Assembly: GCF_002165255.2 (NCBI RefSeq)
Contig: NZ_CP028561.1
Span: forward strand, 2,542,001 to 2,606,000
Reading direction: 5' to 3'
Length of the DNA: 64,000 nucleotides
DNA from: Acinetobacter sp. WCHA45
GTDB taxonomy: Bacteria; Pseudomonadota; Gammaproteobacteria; Pseudomonadales; Moraxellaceae
A model generated the notes under the pieces. That model did no database searches. It saw nothing but the letters and a program-made list of their open reading frames with translations, and was not told the DNA's origin. Below, in pieces: positions 41,158-51,772 of the stretch. The first letter of the stretch is position 1, and every line of letters begins with the position of its first letter. Both the position numbers and the translations under genes were made by a program.

Positions 41158-41691
41158 ATGGCGAATGACAACCAAAATCAAGTCTTGGACGAACAGACAG
41201 AAGTGATCGACGATCAAAAATCGGCTGTGAAACGCGTACGTAAAACCAAACCAAAAGCTTCAGAAGGTGGTACAACTGCCAGCTTATTTGGAATTGCACC
41301 TTATCAGCCGAAGAAAAATGAAGAATATATGTCTGAAGGACAGCTTGAGCATTTCCGCCAAATTTTAAATGCATGGAAAGCTGAGTTAATGTCTGAAGTT
41401 GATCGTACATTGAACACAATGCAAGATGAGTCAACTGCTCTTCCTGACGTCAACGACAGAGCAACGCAAGAAGAAGAATTTGCGATTGAATTACGTACAC
41501 GTGACCGTGAGCGCAAACTCATTCGTAAAATCGAACAATCACTTGAAACAATTCAAAACGAAGATTACGGTTTCTGTGAAACTTGTGGTATCGAAATTGG
41601 CTTACGCCGTTTAGAAGCACGTCCAACAGCGACTTTATGTATCGATTGCAAGACTTTGGCTGAAATCAAAGAAAAGCAAAATAACGGTTAA
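41158..41691 (+). CDS. dksA: RNA polymerase-binding transcription factor DksA
   Basis: A 177-residue regulator that enters the RNA polymerase secondary channel and with ppGpp mediates the stringent response. Extended N-terminus, coiled-coil with the acidic tip (LPDVNDRATQEEEFAIELR), and zinc finger CETCGIEIGLRRLEARPT...CIDC (CX2C...CX2C, near 139-163). The ATG at 41158 is chosen: GAGGA lies at a proper distance, whereas it abuts the in-frame ATG at 41149. Linked to gluQ as in E. coli. Confidence 0.95.
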   Translation: MANDNQNQVLDEQTEVIDDQKSAVKRVRKTKPKASEGGTTASLFGIAPYQPKKNEEYMSEGQLEHFRQILNAWKAELMSEVDRTLNTMQDESTALPDVNDRATQEEEFAIELRTRDRERKLIRKIEQSLETIQNEDYGFCETCGIEIGLRRLEARPTATLCIDCKTLAEIKEKQNNG

Positions 41692-41807
41692 TAATCCCTC
41701 CCAACCTCCCTTTGAAAAGGGAGGAATACTACGAATTGAAAGATTTATGATATTCGAGTATTTCCCCTCCTTTATAGGAGGGACTGGAGAAGGATTGAAA
41801 TACACAA
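41690..41807 (+). repeat. Double-hairpin intergenic repeat (REP-like), copy 2, at dksA stop
   Basis: Directly after the dksA TAA comes TAATCCCTCCCAACC, a first stem (CCTCCCTTTGAAAAGGGAGG), about 45 bp of AT-rich sequence, a second stem (CCCTCCTTTATAGGAGGG) and the closing GGAGAAGGATT. Same order of parts as the copy at 10331-10402, and likewise beginning at a stop codon inside an operon. Confidence 0.7.
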
Positions 41808-41820
41808 CCATAAAATCTTT

Positions 41821-42684
41821 ATGCCTTACATCGGACGATTTGCCCCCTCTCCAACTGGCCCATTGCATTTTGGCTCCCTACTCACCGCAGTCGCAAGTTA
41901 CTGTGATGCCAAAGCCAACCACGGCAAATGGCTAGTTCGAATTGAAGATACCGATATTCCTCGTATCTATCCCAATAGTGAAAACCATATCCGATCTTGT
42001 ATTGATGCCTTTCAATTTGAACCCGATGCAGAAATTATTTGCCAAAAAGATCGTTTAGAGATTTATGAACAAGTTCTTGAGCAGTTAAAACACTTAGATG
42101 CGATCTATGCCTGTCAATGTACCCGTAAAATACTGGGTTCAAATCATATTTATGTTGGTACTTGCCGCGATTTACATCTGGATTTCAATGATCAAGCTAT
42201 TCGCTTGAAAGTTGCCGATCAATTGATTTGTTTTGAAGATCGCTTACAAGGTCAGCAATCTTCCAACTTAAAACATGATTTAGGTGATTTCGTACTCAAG
42301 CGCCGTGACGGCATTATAAGCTATCAATTGGCTGTGGTCGTAGATGACTATTTACAAGGTATTACGCATGTGGTTCGCGGCGCAGACCTTTTAGACAATA
42401 CCGTCAGACAAATTTGGTTAGGCTCTTTACTGAATTATCCATCTCTCAACTATATGCACCTCCCCCTTGCCATGAATCATCAAGGGCAAAAACTGTCTAA
42501 ACAAAATTTGGCTCAAGCACTGGATATCAGCAAAGCATCAAACCTCTTACAGCAGGCTATTTTAGCTTTAGGGCAACCTTTGGTTGAACTTGACCAGCCA
42601 CGCATCATGCTGCAACAAGCTGTTCAACAATGGGACATCAAGGTAATTCCTAGAGGTATCCATCTCACAGGTACTTTCTTATAA
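41821..42684 (+). CDS. gluQ: Glutamyl-Q tRNA(Asp) synthetase
   Basis: A 287-residue truncated GluRS paralogue that attaches glutamate to queuosine in tRNA-Asp. HIGH-like PSPTGPLHFGSL (10-21), KMSKS-like KLSKQN near 227, a zinc-site Cys set (YACQC...GTCRDL near 98-120), and no anticodon-binding domain. No ribosome-binding site is seen; the repeat lies 14 bp upstream, so expression may depend on coupling from dksA. Confidence 0.93.
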   Translation: MPYIGRFAPSPTGPLHFGSLLTAVASYCDAKANHGKWLVRIEDTDIPRIYPNSENHIRSCIDAFQFEPDAEIICQKDRLEIYEQVLEQLKHLDAIYACQCTRKILGSNHIYVGTCRDLHLDFNDQAIRLKVADQLICFEDRLQGQQSSNLKHDLGDFVLKRRDGIISYQLAVVVDDYLQGITHVVRGADLLDNTVRQIWLGSLLNYPSLNYMHLPLAMNHQGQKLSKQNLAQALDISKASNLLQQAILALGQPLVELDQPRIMLQQAVQQWDIKVIPRGIHLTGTFL

Positions 42685-42689
42685 GCCAT

Positions 42690-42719
42690 AAAAAAGCCCT
42701 ACTTAAAGTAGAGCTTTTT
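42690..42719. terminator. Bidirectional terminator between gluQ and ftsW
   Basis: AAAAAGC-CTAC / GTAG-GCTTTTT with one mismatch; A-rich left, T-rich right, between convergent genes. Confidence 0.8.
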
Positions 42720-42732
42720 ATTTTCGATACGA

Positions 42733-43926
42733 TTAGAAATTTGATTCTTCTTTAACTGGATTAAGTTCTTGCGTTGATGCATCAATTTTCAGAATTAAAC
42801 TAATCATTGCAGCACACATCATTAAAGATGTACCGCCATAACTAATAAACGGCAAAGTCAAACCTTTAGTCGGCATTAAACCCATATTCATGCCAGCATT
42901 TACCAAAATTTGCATCAGAAAAATAATGCTAATGCCATATGCCAAATAACCTGCGCGTAAGTAGTTATGTTGCAGAGCACGATGTCCTATTCGAATACAG
43001 CACGCTAACATCGTAAAGGACAATACCATCACCAAGGTGACGCCAACAAAGCCAAATTCTTCGCCAAGAACCGCTAACATAAAGTCTGTATGCGCCTCTG
43101 GAAGATAGGAAAGCTTTTGTACGCTGTGTCCTAAACCCGTTCCAATCCATTCTCCACGTCCAAATGCCATCAACGCATTTGATAACTGATAACCAACACC
43201 TAATGGGTCAGCCCAAGGATTCGTAAAGGAAATTAAACGCTGGAAACGGAATGGTTCAAATAAAATAAGTGCCGTAATCCCTGCAAAGATTGCTCCTAAC
43301 ATAATTAAGAATTGTGTTGCTGGTGCACCTGCCAAGAAAAACACACCAACCATCATGAGGACAATAACAACCGTTGCACCGAGATCGGGCTCTGCAACAA
43401 TAAATCCAACTGTCAGTGCCATGACACCACTCAGGCGCAACAGGCCTTTCCAATGCGTTCGAACTTCTTTAGCACGGCGAACAACATAGTCAGCGGTAAA
43501 AATCGCCATCACAATCTTGGCAATTTCCGTCGGTTGTAAAGTAAAACCACCGAGCTTAATCCAACGATGTGAACCGTTTACTTCCGAACCTACGACCAAC
43601 ACTGCCAATAGTAGTACCATCGTCACAAGCCATAATGGAAAAGCATTTTTAAACCATAAGTTCAAGGCAACTCTATAGGTTAAGAATGCCACCACAGCAG
43701 CAACAACAATCGAAATTCCATGACGAATTAAGAAATAAAATGGATTCTCATGAATATATTCGGCATATGGCATCGATGCGGATGCCACCATGACCGAACC
43801 GAAACACAGCAAAGAAATGACGCAAAAAATGAGAATATTACGTGCTGTCATTTCCGCAGGAAGCTTGGGCAACCGACTCAATAATTGTGAAATCTTTTGT
43901 ACCGTATTTTGGGCTAAATCAGCCAT
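42733..43926 (-). CDS. ftsW: Cell-division peptidoglycan polymerase FtsW
   Basis: A 397-residue SEDS-family glycosyltransferase with about ten transmembrane helices, making septal peptidoglycan with FtsI. Conserved WIKLGGFTLQPTEIAKI (near 123-139), AEPDLGATVV with the catalytic Asp (near 181-190), and the C-terminal MGLMPTKGLTLPFISYGG...L (near 350). RodA is the main alternative, but pairing with murD favours FtsW. It starts 10 bp after the murD stop. Confidence 0.92.
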   Translation of the reverse strand: MADLAQNTVQKISQLLSRLPKLPAEMTARNILIFCVISLLCFGSVMVASASMPYAEYIHENPFYFLIRHGISIVVAAVVAFLTYRVALNLWFKNAFPLWLVTMVLLLAVLVVGSEVNGSHRWIKLGGFTLQPTEIAKIVMAIFTADYVVRRAKEVRTHWKGLLRLSGVMALTVGFIVAEPDLGATVVIVLMMVGVFFLAGAPATQFLIMLGAIFAGITALILFEPFRFQRLISFTNPWADPLGVGYQLSNALMAFGRGEWIGTGLGHSVQKLSYLPEAHTDFMLAVLGEEFGFVGVTLVMVLSFTMLACCIRIGHRALQHNYLRAGYLAYGISIIFLMQILVNAGMNMGLMPTKGLTLPFISYGGTSLMMCAAMISLILKIDASTQELNPVKEESNF

Positions 43927-43936
43927 AGATCAGTTC

Positions 43937-45596
<1,660 letters not shown>

Positions 45597-45884
45597 TTAA
45601 TTAGGAATAAAATAAGAAAATACCCATAAAATGATCGCAACATACATTATCCCATCAATTTTCTTGGCTGTGGCATTTCGTAGCTGAAAATGAATAATCT
45701 CAGGTCTTAACCATAAATACATAAAACAGAGATTAGAACCTAAGCAAGATAAAATTGCTTTTAAATGATGAGTTTCCGACCAATTCAGAATAGCAAAAAT
45801 ATTCAGCAACACGATGAAACCAAACAAAATTAACTTATGTCTAAGGCTCAATACTTTTATTTCTATATTTTCTAGTTGATTCAT
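45597..45884 (-). CDS. Small membrane protein of unknown function
   Basis: A 95-residue protein with three predicted transmembrane segments (near 16-36, 48-60 and 75-92) and a short charged N-terminus. I recognise no family. The start is placed at MNQLENIEIKV (AAAGAG about 8 nt upstream); the longer frame adds 23 polar residues and covers the gap from the Cys-rich gene. It follows the feo cluster on the same strand, but a link to iron uptake is only positional. Confidence 0.55.
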   Translation of the reverse strand: MNQLENIEIKVLSLRHKLILFGFIVLLNIFAILNWSETHHLKAILSCLGSNLCFMYLWLRPEIIHFQLRNATAKKIDGIMYVAIILWVFSYFIPN

Positions 45885-45959
45885 TCTGTGACTCTTTATT
45901 TTAGTTCTTTGATTATTAAAAAATTGCCCATACCCTAGCATATGAGCAATCATTATCTT

Positions 45960-46214
45960 TTAACGCCATTTGATCGCTTGAATGGTTTCCTGTTTCTTGG
46001 GTTCATTGTTATCATCGACAGCACAGCCGCAACCTCCGCCACAACCCACCACAATTTTAGGTTTTAACCATGTTGCCAAACGGTACCAACCAAATCGCTG
46101 ACATAGATTTGACAAAATAAGCGACAAGGAACTTGCGGTTTTAGGGAATACTTTCTTAAAAACGACAAAAGCACTCCATAACACTAATACAGCAACAATC
46201 GAATACTCAAACAT
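45960..46214 (-). CDS. FeoB-associated Cys-rich membrane protein
   Basis: An 84-residue protein: one N-terminal transmembrane helix (residues 3-22), a short amphipathic part, then a Cys/Gly cluster VGCGGGCGCAV (near 57-67) and a polar tail. It lies 12 bp after feoB in the feo operon. It resembles in plan the FeoC or FeoB-associated Cys-rich proteins that accompany FeoB in other bacteria, but the sequence is its own type; metal or redox binding by the four-residue Cys set is inferred. Confidence 0.65.
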   Translation of the reverse strand: MFEYSIVAVLVLWSAFVVFKKVFPKTASSLSLILSNLCQRFGWYRLATWLKPKIVVGCGGGCGCAVDDNNEPKKQETIQAIKWR

Positions 46215-46226
46215 AAGCGACTCCTT

Positions 46227-48080
46227 TTAGCCCCAAATGCGTGATGCAATTTGGTAGGTGAAAAAAGACATTAGATAAGCCAAGCCAAACAAATACGTTG
46301 CCATGATTGCAACATATTTCCATGAACCCGTCTCACGGCGTACCGTTGCTAAGGTTGCCAAACAATGTGGCGCATAAATAAACCAAACCAATAAAGATAA
46401 ACCTGTAGCCAATGACCAACCTGTACCATCCATACTGATTAAATGTGATAAACCTTGTGCCACTGCATCATCATCAGCGCCAGATAAAGCATAGACCGTA
46501 CCCAATGCTGCAACGACTACTTCACGTGCTGCCATCGCTGGAATTAATGCAATACAAATCTGCCAATTGAAACCAATTGGGGCAAAAATTGGTTGTATCA
46601 GGTGCCCCAACATTCCTGCAAAGCTATAATCAATTGCAGGCTGTGTCGCACCATCTGGTGCTTGTGGGAAAGTACATAGGAACCAAAGTAAAATCGAAAG
46701 AGCGAAAATAATTCCACCCACACGTTTTAAGAAGATTTTGGCGCGATCTAATAATCCAATCCCGACACTTTTTAAATCAGGAATACGATAACTTGGTAAC
46801 TCAAGTAATAATGCATGTTGTGATTTATCTTTTTGTAGAAATTTCATCACAATCGAAACACACAATGCACTGACAATACCCGACATATATAAGCCAAAGA
46901 GTACCAAACCTTGCAGGTTGAAAATTCCCCATACCATTTGATTTGGAATAAATGCTGCAATCAATAAGGCATAGACGGGTAATCGTGCTGAACAAGTCAT
47001 TAATGGTGCAACCATAATCGTGGTAAAACGATCACGCGGATCACTAATACTACGGGTTGCCATAATACCCGGCACTGCACACGCAAAGCTTGAAAGTAAC
47101 GGAATAAACGCACGACCACTGAGGCCTGCTGTAAACATTAATTTGTCGAGCAAAAAAGCTGCGCGTGGTAAATACCCAGACTCTTCCAACACTAAAATAA
47201 AGAAGAACAGAATCAAAATTTGGGGCAAGAACACAACAACGCCACCTGCACCCGCAATAATCCCGTCAACGACTAAACTATGGAGCAAAGGCTGCGAAAT
47301 ATAGGTACCAAGTGTCGTACCTAACCATCCGAAAAGGCTTTCAATCCCATCCATAAATGGAGCTGCCCAAGCAAATACAGCTTGGAACACAATAAACATC
47401 ATCACAGCAAGGCTTAATAAGCCCAATACAGGATGCAAAAATATTTTGTCGAGAAAATCGGTTCGCTTATCTTCCTGATCAACAAAGTTCACCACATCTT
47501 TAAAAATAATTTGGATCTTTTGATGATGCTCACCCGTTAAACCACTGAGTTCGGTATGGGGCACTGTATATTTTTGTTGATCTAATGCGTGCAGTAAGTT
47601 CTCAATACCTGAGTTACGCACAGCGACTGTCTCAACCACGGGAACGCCCAATCGCTCTGATAATTTTTGAGTATTGATTTGAATTCCACGGCGACGTGCT
47701 TCGTCCATCATGTTTAACACAACAAGGATCGGACGCCCTAACTCAATAATTTCTAGCACTAATCCGAGATGAAGCTTTAAATTAGTCGCATCAACAACAC
47801 ATAAAAATGCATCTTGCTGCCCTTCTTCAGCAATTTTACCTTCACACACATCACGCGTGATTTCTTCATCAGGGCTTGTTGCTTGCAAACTATATGTTCC
47901 AGGCAAATCAAGTACTCGAACATTTCGTCCTGAAGGCAACTGAAAATGTCCAACCTTACGCTCTACTGTGACCCCTGCATAATTGGCAACTTTCTGGCGT
48001 GTTCCAGTTAAGTGATTGAATAAAGAAGTCTTACCACAGTTTGGATTTCCCACAAGGGCAACACGTAACGCATCACTCAT
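46227..48080 (-). CDS. feoB: Ferrous iron transporter FeoB
   Basis: A 617-residue inner-membrane Fe(II) transporter. N-terminal G domain with G1 GNPNCGKTS (11-19), G3 DLPGTYS (near 59) and G4 NMMDE (near 123); then a helical spacer and two Gate/nucleoside-recognition membrane halves (SGRAFIPLLSSFACAVPGIMATR near 326-348). It is shorter than the roughly 770-residue E. coli form. Its start overlaps the feoA stop by 4 bp. Confidence 0.96.
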   Translation of the reverse strand: MSDALRVALVGNPNCGKTSLFNHLTGTRQKVANYAGVTVERKVGHFQLPSGRNVRVLDLPGTYSLQATSPDEEITRDVCEGKIAEEGQQDAFLCVVDATNLKLHLGLVLEIIELGRPILVVLNMMDEARRRGIQINTQKLSERLGVPVVETVAVRNSGIENLLHALDQQKYTVPHTELSGLTGEHHQKIQIIFKDVVNFVDQEDKRTDFLDKIFLHPVLGLLSLAVMMFIVFQAVFAWAAPFMDGIESLFGWLGTTLGTYISQPLLHSLVVDGIIAGAGGVVVFLPQILILFFFILVLEESGYLPRAAFLLDKLMFTAGLSGRAFIPLLSSFACAVPGIMATRSISDPRDRFTTIMVAPLMTCSARLPVYALLIAAFIPNQMVWGIFNLQGLVLFGLYMSGIVSALCVSIVMKFLQKDKSQHALLLELPSYRIPDLKSVGIGLLDRAKIFLKRVGGIIFALSILLWFLCTFPQAPDGATQPAIDYSFAGMLGHLIQPIFAPIGFNWQICIALIPAMAAREVVVAALGTVYALSGADDDAVAQGLSHLISMDGTGWSLATGLSLLVWFIYAPHCLATLATVRRETGSWKYVAIMATYLFGLAYLMSFFTYQIASRIWG

Positions 48081-48337
48081 GCAGGTGCTCCTTCAAATTG
48101 GATTTCAATTTTATCGGCTTCAGTTTTACGTAATGCAAAACGCGTAAAACCAATTTGGATTAGAATCGGATCGCCACCAAAAATACCTTTGGTAATCACC
48201 TGTACTTGTGTACCAGGCACAAAGCCTAAACTCTCTAAACGAATAGCCACAAGGTCTGGCTGTTCGGTATCATCGACTAAGCGATTCACTTTAGTAATCA
48301 TCGCCGTTTGCTTGACTTTTAATGCTGACAATCGCAC
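48077..48337 (-). CDS. feoA: Ferrous iron transport protein FeoA
   Basis: An 86-residue SH3-like cytosolic protein needed with FeoB. Core RLESLGFVPGTQVQVITKGIFGGDP and IQIGFTRFALRKTEADKI are typical of FeoA. The open frame extends to 48415, but the extra 26 residues would form a membrane helix foreign to FeoA and would cover the promoter and Fur box. The GTG at 48337 (VRLSALKVKQ) with AGGG upstream is therefore chosen. Confidence 0.92.
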   Translation of the reverse strand: MRLSALKVKQTAMITKVNRLVDDTEQPDLVAIRLESLGFVPGTQVQVITKGIFGGDPILIQIGFTRFALRKTEADKIEIQFEGAPA

Positions 48338-48367
48338 CGCTTCTAACCCTAAACTCTTTTCTCCAAG

Positions 48368-48397
48368 AGTATACAGGCAAATGAGAATAATTACCAA
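48368..48397 (-). promoter_or_regulatory. feoA promoter
   Basis: Minus-strand TTGGTA (48392-48397), 18-bp spacer and TATACT (48368-48373), placing the start about 25 nt before the GTG of feoA. Confidence 0.65.
48377..48395 (-). promoter_or_regulatory. Fur box overlapping the feoA promoter
   Basis: The plus-strand 19-mer GCAAATGAGAATAATTACC matches the Fur consensus GATAATGATAATCATTATC at 14 of 19 positions and covers the spacer and -35 box, a repressing position. Iron-repressed feo expression is expected. Confidence 0.7.
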
Positions 48398-48487
48398 AAA
48401 CAATCTCAATGGCATTCGCTTCTGTGACAGATCGACAACAATTCATTTTTCTTTTACAGTGCAGTTGAATGAAGGACTTTTCTGATT

Positions 48488-49408
48488 ATGTTAAATAAAA
48501 AACCTCGTATTCCAACTGCAGTCACAATTCCAGAACATCTCAGTTTTTTACACGGTTTTCGTGATTATTTAGTAGCGCAAACCGTGAGTCCACATACACG
48601 AAATGCCTATCTATCAGATCTTATTCAATGTGCTGAGTTACATCCAAATGTGACATTAACGCAATGGTCCAGTGATGATATTGCTGATGTATTAATTGCA
48701 CTCACTAAAGCAGGCAAAAGCCCACGCTCCATTGCACGCTGCTTGTCTGCTTTACGTCAATTTTATAAATTTCTGAGAGAACAGAAACTAAGAGATGATA
48801 ATCCCGTGGCAAACCATCGTTCTCCTAAAATTGGACGTGCTTTACCTAAAGATTTATCAGAACAAGATGTAGAAGCATTAATCAATGCACCCGATGTGAA
48901 TACGGCGCTTGGTCTCCGTGACCGAGCAATGTTTGAAGTGTTATATGCCTGTGGCTTACGTGTATCAGAACTACTTAATTTACGTTTGGAATTGATTAAT
49001 CTAAAACAGGGTTTTCTTCGTATTACAGGTAAAGGCAATAAAGAACGCCTCGTCCCTCTCGGACAACACGCTTGTGAGTGGATCGAAAAATATCTCGCCG
49101 AATCACGACCTCAGCTCTATAAAAGTAGTACGGATTATTTATTTTTGACGCAACATGGCGGCATCATGAGTCGGCAAAATTTTTGGTATGCGATTAAACG
49201 TTATGCACTACAAGCGAATATTCTCGCTGAACTATCCCCACATACCTTACGACACGCGTTTGCAACACATTTACTCAATCATGGTGCTGATTTACGTGTT
49301 GTGCAAATGCTACTTGGCCACAGTGATTTATCAACTACTCAAATTTACACGCATGTTGCTCAGCATCGGATGCAAGAACTACATAACAAATACCATCCAA
49401 GAGGATAA
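48488..49408 (+). CDS. xerC: Tyrosine recombinase XerC
   Basis: A 306-residue site-specific recombinase that, with XerD, resolves chromosome dimers at dif. N-terminal SAM-like DNA-binding domain (FRDYLVAQTVSPHTRNAYLSDL), catalytic Arg in CGLRVSELLNL (near 156), Lys in TGKGNKERLVPL (near 180), HxxR in SPHTLRHAFATHLL (near 252), His in LLGHSDLSTTQIYTHV with the nucleophile Tyr near 287. Divergent from feoA. A plain housekeeping xer, not an integron or phage integrase. Confidence 0.93.
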   Translation: MLNKKPRIPTAVTIPEHLSFLHGFRDYLVAQTVSPHTRNAYLSDLIQCAELHPNVTLTQWSSDDIADVLIALTKAGKSPRSIARCLSALRQFYKFLREQKLRDDNPVANHRSPKIGRALPKDLSEQDVEALINAPDVNTALGLRDRAMFEVLYACGLRVSELLNLRLELINLKQGFLRITGKGNKERLVPLGQHACEWIEKYLAESRPQLYKSSTDYLFLTQHGGIMSRQNFWYAIKRYALQANILAELSPHTLRHAFATHLLNHGADLRVVQMLLGHSDLSTTQIYTHVAQHRMQELHNKYHPRG

Positions 49409-49527
49409 AACTACCTTTTATCAATCAACATGATTTCATTCACATGGCATCAGCAAGATTTAACGAACTCAGTTTAAATTTTTGGTATGCTTGGGCAAGC
49501 TTATAAATACAGTATCAAAGGTTGTTT

Positions 49528-50343
49528 ATGTTGTTTACTCGGTCTCAGTTGTTCATTGCATGTGCATTAACCTCAACACTTTTGATCAGCGCTTGTTCAA
49601 AAGAAAATTCAGCACAAAAGCCTGATGCTCTGACGGCGAGTGCACCAGCCACGGGTGAAGCATCAACTTTAAATGAACGTAATGCACAACAACGTCTGGT
49701 TTCTACTTTAGAAAAACATTTTAAAACCGCCAATATTAATGCCAAAATTCTTGCCATTAAAAAAACCGAGGTTCCAAATTTATTTTGGGTGAGCCTAGAA
49801 GGCATGGGATCAGTTTATGCGACCAGTGATGGGCAATATATCATTCAAGGTGATGTCATTCGTCTTGGTGAAAAACAATTAAAAAATGTGAGTGAAGCTT
49901 TACAAGCGACTGAAAATAAAAAGCACTTAGCAGCACTCAAAACAGAAGACCTTATCGTTTACCCAGCACAAGGGGGTAAAGCGAAACACGTCATTTATGT
50001 ATTCACTGATTCAAGCTGCCCTTATTGTCACAAACTACATGAACATCTTGCCGAAATTAATGCGAAAGGCATTGAAGTCCGTTACATCGCATGGCCACGT
50101 GGAGAGCAATTTATGCCAACCATGCAAGCGATTTGGTGTAGTCAAGATCGTAAAGCTGCATTCGATCAAGCTGCGCAAGGCTTACCAGTTGCATCAGCAG
50201 AATGTAAAAATCCAGTTCGTGATCAATATCAATTAGGCTTAAATATGGGCGTGAATGGTACACCTGCAATTTATAATATTGAAGGTGTGTATTTAGGTGG
50301 ATACATGACTCCAGATGAAATCATTAAACGCCTAGAAAAATAA
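49528..50343 (+). CDS. dsbC: Thiol:disulfide interchange protein DsbC (lipoprotein-like)
   Basis: A 271-residue periplasmic disulfide isomerase. The N-terminal signal ends in a lipobox (LLISAC), unusual for DsbC, so it may be lipid-anchored. A linker and dimerisation domain (about 50-120) lead to a thioredoxin domain with active site SCPYCHKLHEH (CPYC instead of the usual CGYC) and the cis-Pro loop VNGTPAIYN. The ATG at 49528 has AAAGG 7 nt upstream; a TTG at 49522 is less likely. Confidence 0.88.
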   Translation: MLFTRSQLFIACALTSTLLISACSKENSAQKPDALTASAPATGEASTLNERNAQQRLVSTLEKHFKTANINAKILAIKKTEVPNLFWVSLEGMGSVYATSDGQYIIQGDVIRLGEKQLKNVSEALQATENKKHLAALKTEDLIVYPAQGGKAKHVIYVFTDSSCPYCHKLHEHLAEINAKGIEVRYIAWPRGEQFMPTMQAIWCSQDRKAAFDQAAQGLPVASAECKNPVRDQYQLGLNMGVNGTPAIYNIEGVYLGGYMTPDEIIKRLEK

Positions 50344-50470
50344 AACATTCTCTACACCACCTCACCACGACTCGGGCGACAGATTAAAGATGATCTTAGC
50401 CCTAGTGTCTGCGCACTTTTTTAGCTATGATCAAGCTTCATTAAAATGATTGAATAAAATGGAGTGTGAC

Positions 50471-51772
50471 GTGAAACCAGTTCGTCTGGCGATACTCGGT
50501 CTTGGTACTGTAGGTGGTGGAGCCCTTAAATTATTACAAGAAAATGCTGCTGAAATTAAACGCCGTACCGGTCGCGAAATTCAAATTACACATGTAGGCA
50601 CACGCCGTCCACGTCCAGATTTACAACTCGAAGGGATCAAACAAAGTGATGATCTCATGGACATCGTACGTCAACCTGATGTTGATGTCGTAGTCGAAGT
50701 GATGGGCGGTATTCATCCTGCCTATGAAGTTATCATGGAAGCCATCAAACATGGCAAGCAAGTGGTTACTGCCAATAAAGCACTACTTGCAGAACATGGT
50801 AATGAGTTGTTTAAAGCAGCTGAAGATAATGCTGTTCAAATCGCTTATGAAGCAGCGGTTGCTGGTGGTATTCCAATTATTAAAGTCATTCGTGAAGGTC
50901 TAGCTGCAAACCATATTCAATGGCTTGCAGGTATCATTAATGGTACAGGTAACTTCATTCTGACTGAAATGCGCGAAAAAGGCCGTGCATTTGATGATGT
51001 GCTCAAAGAAGCTCAAGAACTCGGTTATGCTGAAGCAGATCCAACTTTTGATGTAGAAGGCATTGATGCTGCGCACAAACTCACTATCTTGGCGTCATGT
51101 GCTTTTGGTATCCCATTACAGTTTGATAAGGTCTACACAGAAGGCATTAGCAAAATTACCGCACAAGATGTGAAATATGCTGAAGAACTTGGCTTCCGTA
51201 TCAAACATTTGGGTATTGCGCGTCGTGCAAGTAATGGTATTGAGTTACGTGTTCATCCTACACTGATTCCAGCAGAACAACTGATTGCCAATGTGAACGG
51301 TGTTAAAAATGCGGTATTGGTACAAGCACATGCCGTAGGCCCAACGCTTTACTATGGTGCTGGTGCTGGCGCTGGTCCAACGGCTTCTGCAGTTGTTGCT
51401 GATGTGATTGATATCGTACGTGATATTTCTTATACCGAAGATGGTGCAGGAACGATTCCACAATTAGCATTTGAAGCACTAACGAACATGCCTATCCTGA
51501 GTCGTGAAGAAATGACGACTGGATACTACATCCGTTTAAATGCTGAAGACCAAACGGGCGTACTCGCTGATATAACCACCATCCTTAGCCGTGCTGGTAT
51601 CAGCATCGATGCGATCATGCAGCAATCTCGCTTGAAAGATTTGATTCCTATCGTGATTTTGACAGACCCAATTGTTGAATCAAAAATGGATGAAGCACTT
51701 GCTCAAATTCAAGCATTACCAGCTATTCGTGGCGAAATCGTAAGAATTCGTTTAGAATCGCTCGATAGTTAA
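50471..51772 (+). CDS. hom: Homoserine dehydrogenase
   Basis: A 433-residue enzyme reducing aspartate semialdehyde to homoserine for Thr/Met synthesis. NAD(P)-binding GLGTVGGGALKLL (near 8-20), catalytic domain AGGIPIIKVIREGL and GIINGTGNFILTEM (near 147-175), and a C-terminal ACT regulatory domain (DQTGVLADITTILSRAGIS near 358). The GTG at 50471 has GGAG 6 nt upstream and gives the canonical MKPVRLAILGLG start; longer TTG/ATG starts are possible. Operon with thrC. Confidence 0.96.
   Translation: MKPVRLAILGLGTVGGGALKLLQENAAEIKRRTGREIQITHVGTRRPRPDLQLEGIKQSDDLMDIVRQPDVDVVVEVMGGIHPAYEVIMEAIKHGKQVVTANKALLAEHGNELFKAAEDNAVQIAYEAAVAGGIPIIKVIREGLAANHIQWLAGIINGTGNFILTEMREKGRAFDDVLKEAQELGYAEADPTFDVEGIDAAHKLTILASCAFGIPLQFDKVYTEGISKITAQDVKYAEELGFRIKHLGIARRASNGIELRVHPTLIPAEQLIANVNGVKNAVLVQAHAVGPTLYYGAGAGAGPTASAVVADVIDIVRDISYTEDGAGTIPQLAFEALTNMPILSREEMTTGYYIRLNAEDQTGVLADITTILSRAGISIDAIMQQSRLKDLIPIVILTDPIVESKMDEALAQIQALPAIRGEIVRIRLESLDS

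Noticed and set aside
46000..46060. Cys-rich cluster as selenoprotein or frameshift site
   Set aside because: Frame is intact, with no in-frame TGA before the normal stop.
48488..49408. xerC as integrase of a mobile element
   Set aside because: Neighbours are core genes, there are no attachment-site repeats, and the sequence is a housekeeping Xer recombinase.
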